DNA from: an archaeon
GTDB taxonomy: Archaea > Hydrothermarchaeota > Hydrothermarchaeia > Hydrothermarchaeales > Hydrothermarchaeaceae
Length of the DNA: 5,912 nt
Direction of reading: 5' to 3'
NCBI GenBank assembly: GCA_018830205.1
Contig: JAHJSX010000106.1
Location: 1 to 5,912 of the forward strand
A program made the translations under genes and the position numbers. Below are positions 5,497-5,912 of this stretch, piece by piece. The notes beneath the pieces are model-generated. The model made no database searches. It was not told where the DNA came from and was given only the letters and a program-made list of their open reading frames with translations. Position 1 is the stretch's first letter. Every line of letters starts with the position of its first letter.

Positions 5497-5912
5497 ATGA
5501 AGAAGTGGGCCCTGTTCTTTTATGCCTCGCTTTTCTTTTCTCTAATATGCATCCAGGGCGCTTATGCCATCGACGAAATCATCTCATACGAACACATTGG
5601 AGGCAAGACAGAATTCCTCTTCTACCAGCATGACGGCACATCCTTCACTCGTGAAGCTGATGCTTCTCACTTCGACATAACAACCGGCTGGCTCACAGGC
5701 GACACTGACGGAGATGGTGTAGACGAGCTAATCTCATACGAACATGTTGGAAGCAAGACAGAATTCTTATTCTACCAGCAGGAAGGCACATCACTAACGA
5801 GGGAGGCCGCCATCTCACACTTCGACATAACAACCGGCTGGCTCACAGGCGACACTGACGGAGATGGTGTAGACGAGCTAATCTCATACGAACACATTGG
5901 AGGCAAGACAGA
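5497..5912 (+). CDS. Secreted FG-GAP/VCBS-like repeat protein, 3' end outside window
   Basis: The reading frame is open from ATG 5497 to the window edge, giving 138 residues of a longer protein. Residues 1-24 are a signal peptide: MKK, a hydrophobic core rich in Phe/Leu, and AYA before a likely signal peptidase I cut. From residue 29 the protein is made of 50-residue repeats, each running from ISYEH through TEFLFYQ and SHFDITTGWLTG to DTDGDGVDEL. The DTDGDGVDEL loop fits the calcium-binding DxDxDG motif of FG-GAP/VCBS propeller blades, so an extracellular beta-propeller-like fold, possibly for adhesion or ligand binding, is the likely structure. AAGGGG lies 8 nt before the ATG, inside the end of the PRC-barrel gene. 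The number of repeats and the C-terminal anchor cannot be seen. Confidence 0.85.
   Translation, partial: MKKWALFFYASLFFSLICIQGAYAIDEIISYEHIGGKTEFLFYQHDGTSFTREADASHFDITTGWLTGDTDGDGVDELISYEHVGSKTEFLFYQQEGTSLTREAAISHFDITTGWLTGDTDGDGVDELISYEHIGGKT
5581..5912 (+). repeat. Tandem 150-bp in-frame coding repeats
   Basis: Units begin at 5581, 5731 and 5881 (the last is cut by the window edge), each exactly 150 bp or 50 codons. The stretch 5668-5744 is identical over 77 bp to 5818-5894, while the first part of units 1 and 2 has diverged (for example HDGTSFTREADA versus QEGTSLTREAAI). The 32 visible bases of unit 3 equal the start of unit 1 exactly but differ from unit 2 at several positions. The pattern points to recent duplication or gene conversion among units. 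Confidence 0.95.

Noticed and set aside
5581..5912. Tandem repeats as a CRISPR array or non-coding satellite
   Set aside because: The period is 150 bp, exactly 50 codons, in one open frame after a signal peptide, and there are no unique spacers.

Overview
The window is most likely from an archaeon. It carries an adjacent NurA-like nuclease gene and HerA-like ATPase gene, a dihydropteroate-synthase-related protein of the kind found in methanopterin-using lineages, a stand-alone PRC-barrel protein, and a type IV pilin-like N-terminus. Several gene starts have AT-rich TATA-like boxes about 35-45 bp upstream and GGTGAT or GAGG-type ribosome binding sites. The lineage within Archaea cannot be fixed from this sequence alone. 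Seven genes are supported, one of them cut by the right edge, and there is little non-coding DNA.

Layout. Positions 1-140 are non-coding and hold two diverged copies of a short hairpin-bearing element plus a separate hairpin. A multi-pass membrane protein (minus, 141-776) and a pterin-binding DHPS-related protein (minus, 823-2019) follow, read right to left. A 114-bp divergent promoter region (2020-2133) contains two opposed TATA-like boxes and a perfect 15-bp palindrome between them. From it a small pilin-like, Ig-fold protein (plus, 2134-2574) is read rightward. It converges on the HerA-like ATPase (minus, 2571-4166), and the two stop codons share a TTAA. The ATPase start overlaps the stop of the NurA-like nuclease (minus, 4166-5176) as TGATG. 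A second divergent region (5177-5242) separates nurA from a PRC-barrel protein (plus, 5243-5494), followed 2 nt later by a secreted protein built from 50-residue FG-GAP-like repeats that runs off the window (plus, 5497-5912+).

How the genes fit together. NurA and HerA are expected to form a nuclease-translocase complex for DNA end processing, and the coupled translation supports stoichiometric production. The ATPase has a non-canonical P-loop (GMSGLGTKTS), which places it in a divergent HerA-like branch rather than the classical RadA/Mre11-linked HerA. The pilin-like protein and the FG-GAP protein are cell-surface or secreted products. The DHPS-related protein points to C1/pterin metabolism. 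I see no convincing new multi-gene system. The most noteworthy items are the divergent HerA-NurA pair, the palindrome in the shared promoter, the nearly identical tandem repeats, and the repeated hairpin element at the left edge.
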